A stretch of DNA of 64,000 nt from Paenibacillus tritici (lineage in GTDB: Bacteria; Bacillota; Bacilli; Paenibacillales; Paenibacillaceae): the NCBI RefSeq assembly GCF_013204885.1, contig NZ_JABMKX010000011.1, positions 124,001 to 188,000 on the forward strand, written 5' to 3'. Below, piece by piece: positions 42,103 through 52,300 of the stretch. The position numbers and the translations under genes are program-made. Each line of letters opens with the position of its first letter. Positions within the stretch are counted from its first letter, which is position 1. Below the pieces are notes generated by a model, which was given only the letters and a program-made list of their open reading frames with translations, ran no database searches and had not been told where the DNA came from.

Positions 42103-43533
42103 TCATTCGTAGATACCTATCCAATTGATCTCGAATCTGTTCCAGGCCGTATTGGCTTTCAGAATCTTAAACCGTATCTGAGTTGTTCGAAATGGAGCAT
42201 CCAGATGGATCTGAATCGTCTCCACTACATAGTTATTATATTGATAATTCGTACAGTGCCTTTCAGCAAGCAGGAGCCACTCCCCCGCCTGCAGTCCATA
42301 GATTTCGTAATCTGTCACACCAATAGATTGCCCAAATCTCGTTTTGATCAAAATCCGGCGAACGGATTGAGGCTGCTCCCATGCAAAACTAAGATCCAGT
42401 GGGAATTCGGGAGCAGATGGACTGTAATACGGGTATTCGATATCCGGGTTGCTGAGCTGTGCAGGAGAATACTGCAGGTATAAACTTATACTTGAGGCAT
42501 TAATAGAGGAGTGCTCAGCCAAATTACCGGGCTCTATCCATTCTTCAGTCCGGATCTGTTCAATGAGCTTGTTCAGCACTACAGTCTCCATAGCTCTCAG
42601 TTCAGCGATCTTATCCTTCAGATCAGGCAAACGCAGAATGCTTGCAGTCACCACGCTCTTTAAGTAGAGATTACGAACTGACAGTGCAATCGCCGTTAAC
42701 CGGGCGCATTGCTCTGTCAATTCAGGTAAAAAAGGCAGGTGTCCCTGCTTCCCCATGTATTTTGTTAACGCTTCAAGCACTTGTTTATGTTCATATATAA
42801 CATGAAAGGGACGAACATCGAATGTTGATTTGCCCTGCTGCAGCAGGTCCAGATGATATAGTAGCTTATCGTAGACCGCCAATCCAAAGGAACCGTTAAT
42901 TTTATAGTATTCTGAAGCAATTCGCTGAGCTTCACAGAAGTTATAGCTGTCCCGGTACTGAATCAGTTTGCGCTTAATGACCCTGGGATCAAACCAGTGA
43001 AGGCGCTCACGGTAAGCAATCAGCTCAATTCCGTTCAGCCAATCATCCTGAGGGGATAACTGTTCAAATGCCAGTTCAAAAGCAGCAAATTCCAATTCCT
43101 CTAAGGAGTATCTGCCATCCTTGAAATTATCGGCCACATACAGCTTTTTCTCCTCTAAATGATACCCGTATATGAACAAATCGTGACGCCCGGAATGATT
43201 CGAAAATCCGATGTGGCTATGATTAACGAGCATGTAGACATACTTGCCGTTATTCAGGCATTCCATAACAAATTCTGCTGCAGAGTTCCACTTTCTTGTA
43301 ACCCATTGGCGGTCAAGACGCTCATAATGGACGAACGGACAAGACTTCCAGAATAGCGAGGTGTGAAAAGACAACCGCATATCGAGAGGATCGGCGGGCA
43401 TCTCCAGGCTTAAGAATTGATCGAGTACCCAAGGGTAGGTGCAAGCATGATTCTGAATAACCGATAAAAGATTGGAGAAGTAAGGATAGCAGGTAATCAT
43501 AGGCTTGGCGACAGGGAGTGTGACTATACTCAT
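42103..43533 (-). CDS. BtrH-like papain-fold protein with discoidin-like C-terminal domain
   Basis: A 476-residue protein paralogous in its N-terminal ~300 residues to 26433-27443. Cys15 in MITCYPYF, His117 in RHDLFIYGY and Asp135 in LYVADNF form a plausible Cys-His-Asp set, and RPFHVIYEHK (about 265) is shared. The last ~140 residues form a beta-rich F5/8 (discoidin)-like domain (LDLSFAWEQPQSVRRILIKT, YEIYGLQAGEWLLL, RFKILKANTAWNRFEINWIGIYE). It is last in the NRPS operon. By analogy with BtrH it may transfer or release an ACP/PCP-bound chain. The cluster has no thioesterase, which supports but does not prove a release role. GGAGGGG precedes the ATG. Confidence 0.6.
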   Translation of the reverse strand: MSIVTLPVAKPMITCYPYFSNLLSVIQNHACTYPWVLDQFLSLEMPADPLDMRLSFHTSLFWKSCPFVHYERLDRQWVTRKWNSAAEFVMECLNNGKYVYMLVNHSHIGFSNHSGRHDLFIYGYHLEEKKLYVADNFKDGRYSLEELEFAAFELAFEQLSPQDDWLNGIELIAYRERLHWFDPRVIKRKLIQYRDSYNFCEAQRIASEYYKINGSFGLAVYDKLLYHLDLLQQGKSTFDVRPFHVIYEHKQVLEALTKYMGKQGHLPFLPELTEQCARLTAIALSVRNLYLKSVVTASILRLPDLKDKIAELRAMETVVLNKLIEQIRTEEWIEPGNLAEHSSINASSISLYLQYSPAQLSNPDIEYPYYSPSAPEFPLDLSFAWEQPQSVRRILIKTRFGQSIGVTDYEIYGLQAGEWLLLAERHCTNYQYNNYVVETIQIHLDAPFRTTQIRFKILKANTAWNRFEINWIGIYE

Positions 43534-43631
43534 GCTCGGCCCCTCCACTTTCTCAAGAATTAGAAAACGATTCCAATTAATTAAAAAGAGCGGCAGCCCT
43601 GGAATACCTCCCGGATACCGCCGCCTTATTC

Positions 43632-44216
43632 CTAATGGCCGGCCGACGAGCTTGCGATGATAGGCTTCACAAATATAGACTCGAATTCCTCGGCCAACAT
43701 ATCCATGAGAACGGAATCATACTTTACTCCTCCGATAATGCGGGCCTGTCTTCTTCTGCCAATCTCTTTAAACCCAACCTTCTTATAGCATTGAATAGCT
43801 CTTTCATTAAAGGCGAACGCCCCCAGCATAATGTTATTCAAGTTCAGCAAATTGAACCCGTAATCCAATAGAAGTCTCAGTGCGTCAGAGCCAAATCCTT
43901 TTCCCCAAAATTCCTTGTTGCCGATAAAAATACCTAGCTTGGCATTCCGGTCGATTAGGTTGACGTCAAACAGCAGACAGCGTCCAATGGCAATGTCGCT
44001 CTGCAGGTCCACAATACTGAACATATGCGCTCCGGATTTGAGAGCATGCTCGATACCTTCACGCTCCTTGTCCAGAGACGTTGGAATATAAGCTTCATTT
44101 CCAAGCGGCACCGTCACCTCCAGATCATTGAACCAGCAGGTCCAGGATTCTGCATCGTCTGAAGCAACAGAGGTTAAGTAACACTTCTCTCCAATTAATT
44201 TCTTATAATACTTCAT
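43632..44216 (-). CDS. GNAT-family N-acetyltransferase
   Basis: A 194-residue GNAT of the RimJ/RimL group. YYKKLIGEKCYLTSVASDDAESW is the family start, FIGNKEFWGKGFGSDALRLLLDYGF carries the acetyl-CoA-binding pattern, and NERAIQCYKKVGFKEIGRRR is the terminal block. The ATG at 44216 overlaps the radical SAM gene by 14 bp and has GGAGAG upstream; an ATG at 44297 lies within that gene and is less likely. It could acetylate the NRPS product for self-protection or as a tailoring step. Confidence 0.85.
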   Translation of the reverse strand: MKYYKKLIGEKCYLTSVASDDAESWTCWFNDLEVTVPLGNEAYIPTSLDKEREGIEHALKSGAHMFSIVDLQSDIAIGRCLLFDVNLIDRNAKLGIFIGNKEFWGKGFGSDALRLLLDYGFNLLNLNNIMLGAFAFNERAIQCYKKVGFKEIGRRRQARIIGGVKYDSVLMDMLAEEFESIFVKPIIASSSAGH

Positions 44217-45558
44217 GTGCTTCTCTCCTTTTTGCACTGATATGCGGCTGCAGCGGCGAAGCCAATGCCGTCTCCAGATGTAGCGAGTAATGATCAAATA
44301 GCAGCCGAGCCATTGCCATTACCTCCGCAGCAGCTTCTTCACCATTGTCGAAATAATCCGCCAATTCCTCAATAATATCCTTCACAGCAGTCTTGCCGTT
44401 GCATGCTTTAATAAACGCCAGAAATACAGGGTCATTCCGCAATGTTTTAGTCTGAAGCTGCTGATCCCGTCGTACATACACAATCGTTTCATCCGCACTT
44501 TTTTTCCATAGATTCAATACATTGTAATCCAGGTGGGGAATGGAGGCAAGAAGTTCAAGATCATTATCTATAGGGAAAAAGCTGTATTCCCGATCCTTTT
44601 TCCACGCAGCGATTACATGATAGGACAAGCAGCCGCCATAACATAATCCGCTGCGCTTATGCTCACAATCCCTGCATTCATCGAGAATATCAATGTCTGC
44701 CAGTAGCCGGGTTCGGCGATTGAAGTAATCAGTGAGGTCTTGAATACCGGAAAAATCCTTGGTGTTCGCCTTCATAATGGAATAGAGGCTGTAGCATCTC
44801 CATGCTTCACCGCCTTGGGCAATATCCACCACTGCGCTGCAGTTAAATTTCAGACCGGGTTTAACCAGCATCAGATCGGCCAACTGCTCCTTAGTATATG
44901 CGCAGGGCGGCAACGATCCGCAGTCGGGATTGACCTCAAGTCCTAGCGCCCGGGCATCCATAATAAAGTCATAAACCACATCTGCCAACTCCCGGAAATC
45001 TTGTGAGGGATCAATCTGAAAAGCAGCAGAATCATGGATATTGGGAGCGGCGATACTGTACCTTATTCTCTTGATTCCGAAGGTGCGGGCCATCTCTAAG
45101 ATATAAGAATAATCAAAAGGATACTTATAAATGGTAAAACCAATAAAGGCCGTTTCGGGGTTAACTGCTCTCAAAGCGGCATACAGTCTGTTCTTCTGCC
45201 TCTCTGTGTACATATCCGGATGCAGCACATTAAACAGATAGACAATGCGCTTCGACTTCTCGAAGGGCAGCCCGGCAATGTATTCACGAACCTTGTCAGA
45301 CCACGTTCCATTCGTCAAAACATTAATATATTTTCCCCGGACCGAAAGAAGCTCCTCCAGCATCTCGGTGAATTTGGGGTGGGTTGTCGGTTCGCCTCCG
45401 CACAGATTGGTAACTAGATTATGATCAAATTTCAATATGCTGCGGAACTCATCCAACGACATATGCTGAAATTTAACCTCCTCATTGCTTTTGGTTTCTG
45501 TTGCAAAACAGAATGGACAGTTCAAATTGCAGGAATTGGTGATGATTACATTCCCCAT
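44203..45558 (-). CDS. Radical SAM/SPASM protein with PqqD-like tail
   Basis: A 451-residue radical SAM enzyme. The cluster motif CNLNCPFC begins at Cys10, GGEPTTHP follows (about 54), and the SPASM region has CRDCEHKRSGLCYGGCLSYH near residue 290. The last ~100 residues (LRNDPVFLAFIKACNGKTAVKDIIEELADYF) resemble a PqqD-type carrier-binding domain. Its start directly follows the ACP stop (TAG-ATG) and GAGGGGG precedes it. The peptide- or carrier-binding tail suggests that it acts on an ACP/PCP-bound or peptide substrate. Distinct from the radical SAM protein at 21410. Confidence 0.86.
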   Translation of the reverse strand: MGNVIITNSCNLNCPFCFATETKSNEEVKFQHMSLDEFRSILKFDHNLVTNLCGGEPTTHPKFTEMLEELLSVRGKYINVLTNGTWSDKVREYIAGLPFEKSKRIVYLFNVLHPDMYTERQKNRLYAALRAVNPETAFIGFTIYKYPFDYSYILEMARTFGIKRIRYSIAAPNIHDSAAFQIDPSQDFRELADVVYDFIMDARALGLEVNPDCGSLPPCAYTKEQLADLMLVKPGLKFNCSAVVDIAQGGEAWRCYSLYSIMKANTKDFSGIQDLTDYFNRRTRLLADIDILDECRDCEHKRSGLCYGGCLSYHVIAAWKKDREYSFFPIDNDLELLASIPHLDYNVLNLWKKSADETIVYVRRDQQLQTKTLRNDPVFLAFIKACNGKTAVKDIIEELADYFDNGEEAAAEVMAMARLLFDHYSLHLETALASPLQPHISAKRREAHEVL

Positions 45559-45813
45559 CTATGCTACCCCCTCCAGCTTGTTTTCGATATATTCGATTAG
45601 TTTACCCGCCGTTCTGAACAGGTTATAATCGAGCTCTTCTTCACCAAATTCAAATCCGAATTCCGTTTCAAAGTCCACTACGATTCGGATGAAGTTGATC
45701 GAGTTGATACCAAGCAGCAGCAGATCGTCATCAAGCTCCAGGCTATCCCCTTCGTCGAGTTCCAGATTTCTTTTAAGAATCAACAATACCGTTTCATTTA
45801 TCGTTTGCAGCAT
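45559..45813 (-). CDS. Acyl carrier protein (NRPS cluster)
   Basis: An 84-residue acidic ACP with attachment motif LLGINSINFI (Ser38) and the usual four-helix pattern. GGAGGTG precedes the ATG. It lies between the KS-carrier-C gene and the radical SAM gene. It is the obvious carrier for the stand-alone serine A domain at 57765-59294, as in the ZmaJ/ZmaH pair of zwittermicin biosynthesis (inference). Confidence 0.88.
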   Translation of the reverse strand: MLQTINETVLLILKRNLELDEGDSLELDDDLLLLGINSINFIRIVVDFETEFGFEFGEEELDYNLFRTAGKLIEYIENKLEGVA

Positions 45814-45834
45814 GCTGCACCTCCGGGAGGTATT

Positions 45835-48800
45835 TTAGTGTATTGCCTTCAGTAATTCATTGAAATCAAGGTGTTTGTGACGGATGATGGTTTGTAGAAG
45901 ATGGGCCATTTGATTCAATAGCTCTTTCACAGATTTGTATGAATACTGGCTCTCGTTATAGCAGATCAACAGAGTTAGCGTACTCGCCGGGGTTACGTAT
46001 ATTCTCAGAGGAATATTGATTTGTGAAACGCGGCCCTCAATACTCATGCGAATGCCCTCATATTCCTTCTCCTCGAGTTCCATAGGAATATTCTGAAATA
46101 CAAGTGTCCGTTCATAGATCGCCTGCTGGAGCAGATCCATCGCTACGTCAGACCACTTTGAGATTTGTTGGGTTGTAGCATACTCATAAGAACGCATCGT
46201 TAGCTGCCGGGTCTGAAACTGCTTCATCCATTCGGTACAGACTGCTGCCGGGGGGATAGTGATCCTTACCGGAACAACAGTAATGAATAGCCCTGCCATG
46301 CCTTCAATCCCTTCTAACCCTTCAGATCTGCCGGACGTTTCCACACCAATAATGACATCGTTGTTGCCCGTTGTATGGCTTATCAGTACTCCCCAGGCTG
46401 TTTGAACCAACGTATTTAACGTCAGGCCGTTTCTTCTTGAGAAAGCGCCGGCCTCCTCCATGAACGCTTCAGGCAGCACCAGCTCCTGCGTTACGATATT
46501 GAAATCAGACATTTCTTTTCTCTTCATACCATCAGTTAGCGGTCTTACTGGAGCGAACCCGGCAAATTCCTCCTGCCAGAATTGTCTTGCCGGCTCTTGA
46601 TCCTGTTGTTGAAGCCATTCAATATAGCTATGGAAAGATTTGCTTTTGTCAAGACCAATTGCACTTTGATTCATGAGAGCCTTGTAAGCTATCAGCAGCT
46701 CATTAATGATTAAATGCATACTCCAGCCGTCAATGAGCGAGTGCTGAAAAGTCCAGATAAAATGGTGGTTGAGCCTATCGGTTCTAGCCAGACATCCCCG
46801 CATTAACGGTGCCTCTGTTACCTTAAAGCCTCTGCTCCGCTCTTCTGCAATATAGGCCTGTACAGCCAATTGCTGCTCTTCGGCAGTTAAGCAGGACCAG
46901 TCGAATTGTTTGATGTCGGGAGTTGCTTGCCCGTAGACAACCTGAAGCGGTTCAGGCACCCTACGCCAGATGAAAGCTGTTCTTAATATCGGATGCCGCT
47001 TGACCATCTCCTCCCATGCCCTGCAGAACATTGCTGCATCCATTTCGCCCGTTATCTTGAACACGAGTGCAAACACATCATTACCTTTTTTATAAGCCGC
47101 AATATTCTGGGCGAGAATTAAATTCTGCATCGGTGAAAGCGGATATACCGCTTCGGCCTCAGGATAACGCTCCTTAATTCCGTTAATCACCTCGCTGCTC
47201 AAGCGCTGATCCTGTTCTATAACGAAATTGAATTGTGTTTTCTGTTCCTTCATCTCTGAATACTGCCTGGTGCTATGGGCAGTCTGTTCTTCCAGAGCAG
47301 CAATGGTAGGATAGCTCATTACTTGCTGTACCCCTACCTTGAAGCCGGCTTTATGCAGTTTGGATGCCAAACGGATCGCTTTGATAGAGTCGATGGACAA
47401 TTCATAGAAGTTATCATGAATTCCAATACACCGGATTCCGGTAAGCTCCGAGAGCACCTCAGCCGACAACTGCTGAAACTCGGTAACCGGCGGCTCAAAC
47501 GGCGCGCTTAACGCCGACCGATGATAATCCGAACCTAGGGCTAGCCGGGGCTTCTCCTTAGCAGCAGGCAATGAATCACAATCATTCCCGGACCTGATCC
47601 GATTCTTGAGGAGAATGACTCTGGTGTTGTACGCCTCCCGCTCAAAAGAATAGACAGGCAATGAAATCCGGTTTCCTGGTTTATCCCTGTATAGAAGCTC
47701 CCAATTCACCTCCCGGCCTTGCAGCCAAAGGATAACTATTTCTTGAAGGAAGCTATCGCCGGGCCATATGTCTGCGTCTATATCTGAGGGATACAGCCGC
47801 CGAACATTAATCCGGGACCCGTCTGCTGTTCTCTCACACAGCAGTATGCACCGGTGTGTCCAATGCTTCCTTCCCTCCTGCAGGGTATAAGCCGCAGCAT
47901 GCAGCGAAATATTCGGGTGTCCCTCCAGATAAGTCTCAAGCTGATCAACCATTCTTGAGAGTGTCTTCTCTGTTAATGCCGAGAGTGGCAGTATATACGG
48001 GCTATGTCCCGTCTCTGTACAATGGCTGTCAAAGGGGGCCTGCTCCAATACGATATGCACGTTAGTGCCCCCAATTCCCAGTGCATTTACTCCTGCCCGC
48101 AGCGGCAGCGGCCCGCGTTCCAGCTCGGTGCATTCATCCGTGACATAGAAGGGGCTGTTAACAAAATCAATGTGCTGATTCGGACATTCGAAATGAAGCG
48201 TAGGCGGAATCCGGCTGTGCTTCAAAATCAACACGGTTTTTATAAAGCCCGCTATGCCGGAGGCAGCGTCCAAATGTCCGATATTGCTCTTAACCGAACC
48301 GATTCCGCAGAACTGTCTTGCTTTTGAATCGAAGGCTTGTGCTAAAGCCTGGATTTCCGTCGGATCGCCAAGCACCGTACCTGTACCGTGAGCCTCCACA
48401 TAACAAAGACTCTCCGGCATAACTCTAGCAACCTTTAATGCCTGCCTGACAGCAAGGGCTTGAGCCTCTACACTTGGAGCCGTATAGCCTACCTTTTTGC
48501 TACCGTCATTATTCATGGCACTGCCCTTGATTACCGCATGAATGTTGTCACCGTCTGTCAATGCATCCTTTAATCGCTTAAGCACAACTACTCCAGCACC
48601 ACTGCCGCCGACGGTTCCTTGTGCCTCATCGTCAAAAGACCGGCAATGTCCGTCCGGAGCCATAATCATTCCCTCGTCGTAAGTGTAGCCTTGCTTAAGC
48701 GGGGCCGTGATGGACACGCCTCCGGCCAGCATCATCCGGCACTCACCCGTCAGGATTGCTCTGCATGCTTGATGGATAGCAGTCAGAGTAGTGGAACAAG

Positions 48801-49335
48801 CAGTGTTGACCACGTATGCTGGCCCCTTCAAATCCAGTTTGTAGGCCAAAAGAGTGGCCAAGAACTGAACATTGATATAAGGATAAAGCGAGTGATCAAA
48901 ACGCTCATCCATATAAGCATGGGCCTCCCAATTGAAATTGGCGGAGGCTCCGACGCAAATTCCGATATTCCCGGCGTAGGAATGCGGATTATAGCCTGCA
49001 TCCTCCAGCGCATGCCAAGCACATTCATGAAGAAATCGAATCTGCGGGTCCATTATGTCTGCCTCAAGCGGATTATAGCCGAAAAAATTGGAGTCGAAGT
49101 ATTCCAGGCCGCTGACTACACCTCTTGCCGGAACATATCCAGGGCTGCTTAACGTTTCTTCGTCCCAGCCAGCTTGTCGCAGCTCCTCTTCGGTAAAAAA
49201 GGAGATCGACTCTTTTCCATTCACGAGATTATTCCAATATTCCTCCAGATCTGCGGCTCCCGGAAATCTTCCCGCCATGCCGATTACCGCGATCTCCAGT
49301 CCTGTATATGCATTGGATTGCGGGATATTAGGCAT
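45835..49335 (-). CDS. Hybrid KS - carrier - condensation protein (no AT domain)
   Basis: A ~1166-residue hybrid synthase. A ketosynthase occupies about 15-440 with the full triad: Cys183 in NTACSTT, His319 in EAHGTGT, His357 in NIGHLDA (numbered from the GTG at 49344). A post-KS linker follows (about 440-600) with no acyltransferase. A carrier domain has attachment Ser654 in YELSIDSIKAI. A C-terminal condensation domain (about 730-1165) has QHSLIDGWS, keeping His869 and Asp873 but with Gln for the first His. Extender units must come in trans. The ATG at 49335, after GGTGA, overlaps the NRPS stop; GTG at 49344 is the alternative. It extends the chain from the NRPS and ends in a C domain. Confidence 0.88.
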   Translation of the reverse strand: MPNIPQSNAYTGLEIAVIGMAGRFPGAADLEEYWNNLVNGKESISFFTEEELRQAGWDEETLSSPGYVPARGVVSGLEYFDSNFFGYNPLEADIMDPQIRFLHECAWHALEDAGYNPHSYAGNIGICVGASANFNWEAHAYMDERFDHSLYPYINVQFLATLLAYKLDLKGPAYVVNTACSTTLTAIHQACRAILTGECRMMLAGGVSITAPLKQGYTYDEGMIMAPDGHCRSFDDEAQGTVGGSGAGVVVLKRLKDALTDGDNIHAVIKGSAMNNDGSKKVGYTAPSVEAQALAVRQALKVARVMPESLCYVEAHGTGTVLGDPTEIQALAQAFDSKARQFCGIGSVKSNIGHLDAASGIAGFIKTVLILKHSRIPPTLHFECPNQHIDFVNSPFYVTDECTELERGPLPLRAGVNALGIGGTNVHIVLEQAPFDSHCTETGHSPYILPLSALTEKTLSRMVDQLETYLEGHPNISLHAAAYTLQEGRKHWTHRCILLCERTADGSRINVRRLYPSDIDADIWPGDSFLQEIVILWLQGREVNWELLYRDKPGNRISLPVYSFEREAYNTRVILLKNRIRSGNDCDSLPAAKEKPRLALGSDYHRSALSAPFEPPVTEFQQLSAEVLSELTGIRCIGIHDNFYELSIDSIKAIRLASKLHKAGFKVGVQQVMSYPTIAALEEQTAHSTRQYSEMKEQKTQFNFVIEQDQRLSSEVINGIKERYPEAEAVYPLSPMQNLILAQNIAAYKKGNDVFALVFKITGEMDAAMFCRAWEEMVKRHPILRTAFIWRRVPEPLQVVYGQATPDIKQFDWSCLTAEEQQLAVQAYIAEERSRGFKVTEAPLMRGCLARTDRLNHHFIWTFQHSLIDGWSMHLIINELLIAYKALMNQSAIGLDKSKSFHSYIEWLQQQDQEPARQFWQEEFAGFAPVRPLTDGMKRKEMSDFNIVTQELVLPEAFMEEAGAFSRRNGLTLNTLVQTAWGVLISHTTGNNDVIIGVETSGRSEGLEGIEGMAGLFITVVPVRITIPPAAVCTEWMKQFQTRQLTMRSYEYATTQQISKWSDVAMDLLQQAIYERTLVFQNIPMELEEKEYEGIRMSIEGRVSQINIPLRIYVTPASTLTLLICYNESQYSYKSVKELLNQMAHLLQTIIRHKHLDFNELLKAIH

Positions 49336-52300
49336 TGTGATCACCGGTCAAGTTATAAATGGTATCCTGCATTAATTCAATCCCTGCTTCGATGTCAGGG
49401 TCACACGCCTCCAGAGAGGAAGCTTTATTGCTTAAATACCTCGCCAGATGGCTAATTGTTGGATGAGCGAATAAATCCGCTACCGGGATATCCCGCCGGA
49501 ACTCTTGCTCCAAACGGCTGTTCATTTTTAGGAGAAGCATAGAATTCCCGCCCAGCTCAAAAAATTGATCATCGGCTCCGACACTATCCAGCTGCAGAAT
49601 CTCCATCCATATGGCCGCAATTTGCTCCTCTACCCCGGAGGCCGGCCGGATATATTTCGATTTCGGCTGGAGCAAATACCGATCAGGACGGGGCAGCCGT
49701 TCCTTATCCAGCTTGCCGTTGACCGTAAGCGGAATACTGTCAACCTGTAATACATAGGCAGGAACCATGTGGTCAGGCAGATGTTCAGCAGCGTAACGCC
49801 GAAGTTCAGCAGTATCGAGTTGCTGGGAAGACACTGCATAGGCAATTAATTGCTTGTCGCCATTGGCGTTGTTGAGGTCAATTACATCAACCACCGTCTC
49901 CTTAACTATAGGAAAGGAAGAGAGTACTCCTTCCACTTCGCCCGGTTCGATCCGGTATCCGCGGACTTTGAGCTGCTGATCTTCCCGCCCCAGATAGATC
50001 ATTTCACCATCCGCCATCCTGGCTGTGTCACCTGTCTTATACATTTTTGTTCCGACTGCAAAAGGATTGTCTACAAACCTTTCGGCTGTAAGTTTTTGAT
50101 TTCCAATATATCCTTTGGCTAACCCGTCTCCGGCAATGTACATTTCTCCGGACACTCCTTCCGGAACGGGCTGCAGGCACTTATCCAGCAGGTATACGCT
50201 AGTATTTCCAGCAGGCTGTCCTATCGGAACGGACGTCCCTGTCATTCTGGCAGGGTCAAATAAATAGTGCATGCAGCCAACCGTTGCTTCAGTTGGACCG
50301 TACTCATTGAAGATTTCCGCCCGGCCTCCATAAAGCCGCCATATTTCATCAGCCAATGCGGTTGAAAGGCTCTCTCCACCTACAATGAACCTCTTAATGG
50401 CAGAATGGCTGTGCTTCTTACCGTGTAACAGCTTTAAATGAGAAGGAGTCAGCTTCACGGCTCCCACTTTGTCGCAGCTCATTACATCGTCAAGCAGTTG
50501 TTCGTTCCTGCCGTTAAACACGATAATTGCATTGCCGTTGATCAACGGCACAAACAACGAGGTGACGGTCAAATCAAAGGACAGGGAAGTGAACAAGGCA
50601 AAATGTAGCTGCTCCCCCCTAACATATTGTCTGGAAGCCCAGCAAGCATAGTTAGTCAAGCCTCTATGACTGATTTCAACCCCTTTGGGTTGTCCGGTTG
50701 ACCCGGAAGTGTAAATAATATAGGCAGTATCCTCTACACCAATAGCTAATCCTAGATCTGCACTGTCATAGCTCAGATACAGCTTATCTTCCTCAATAAT
50801 GAGAATATCTTCTTCGGAAAAGGTTAGCATGAGATCTTCCTTATTCCGTATTGCTGCTTCTTGAGCCAGCAGCAATACAGCCCCGCTGTCTTGCGAAATG
50901 TATTGTTGTCTGGCGGCCGGATATTGCGGGTCGATCGGTACATAGGCCGCCCCCGCCTTCAGCACAGCCAGTATAGCAACCACAGCCCCAATAGAGCGCT
51001 CAGCAAGCAAGGCTACAACATGTCCGCCGGCTCCTTTCCGCTGAAGAAGCCGGGCCAGCCGGTTGGAGCGTTCATTCAGCTCCTTGTAAGTAATGCTGCT
51101 GTCACCGCAATGGACTGCAACAGCGTCAGGAGTACGCCCAACCTGGCCTTCTATCAGCTGGATGATACTGCTGTCCCGGGGATACACTTCAGCAGTGTGA
51201 TTAAATTGAACAAGCATACGTTCCGTCTCTTCTCCGGACAACAGCTCAAGCTCCCCGACGGAACGGCTTGGACGTCTCAGCGCATCCGCAAGCAGGCGCT
51301 GGTAATAATCAGCGAATCTTTCCACTGTGGAAGCCTTGAATAAGGCTGTTGCGTATTCAAATTCAAAGCATAATGTCCCGTTCACCTCCGTACATTGCAA
51401 GGTCAAGTCAAACTTTGATGTATCCCTTTGATAGCTATTAGGGGTTATGTTCAGGTTAGGAAGCCGAAGCTCCGGTATATCCGTATTTTGAACCATAAAC
51501 ATAGTGTCAAATAAAGGATTACGGTTTAAAGTTCTGACGGCGCCCACATGCTCAATCAGCTCCTGATACGGATAATCCTGATGCTCATAAGCCTTCAAGG
51601 TTGTTTCTCTTACTTGGCGAAGAAGCTCTTTGAAAGTAACCGCAGACGATACTTCCCCTTTGAGCGCCAAGGTATTTACGAACATCCCGATTACATTAGC
51701 AAGATCATCGTGCTTGCGGCCTGCAATAGGACTCCCGACAACAATGTTCTTCTGGCCAGTAAGTCTGTTAAGCAACATAAAATAAACAGTCAGCAGAACC
51801 ATGAATATAGAGACATTCTCTGCGATTGCCAGTTTTTTCACTGAAGCTGCAATATCAGCCGGAATGGTGAAGCTTAAGGTGCTGCCTGCGAACCGGTTGA
51901 TCCCCGGTCTCGGATAATCTAGCGGCAGCTCCAGCACAGGGATTTCTCCCTGGAACAGATTTGTCCAATACGCTCTGTCCTTTTCAAGCTCCTGCTTGTT
52001 CAGCTCCAGCCAGTTCACATAATCCTTATAGCTTACTCTGATCTCAGGAAGGTCGCTGCCTGAATATAAAGCCATGAATTCTTCAATCAGAATTTGAAGA
52101 GATACTCCATCTGCAATGATATGGTGAAGGTTAACCACAAGCTGCACCCTGCTGCCGGTCTGCCGAATGAGCCCTGCTCTCAGCAGCGGGGCCTCGGCAA
52201 GGTCGAAGGGCTGTATGAAATCTGAGATGATGGCTTCCAGGTCTTCTTCATCGCTGCCGCAGGAGAGCAGCGGCAGGGAAAAAGGAACCTCTGCATGAAT

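Noticed and set aside
45835..49335. A cryptic acyltransferase domain in the KS protein
   Set aside because: The ~160-residue linker after the KS has no GHSxG-type motif and is too short for an AT.
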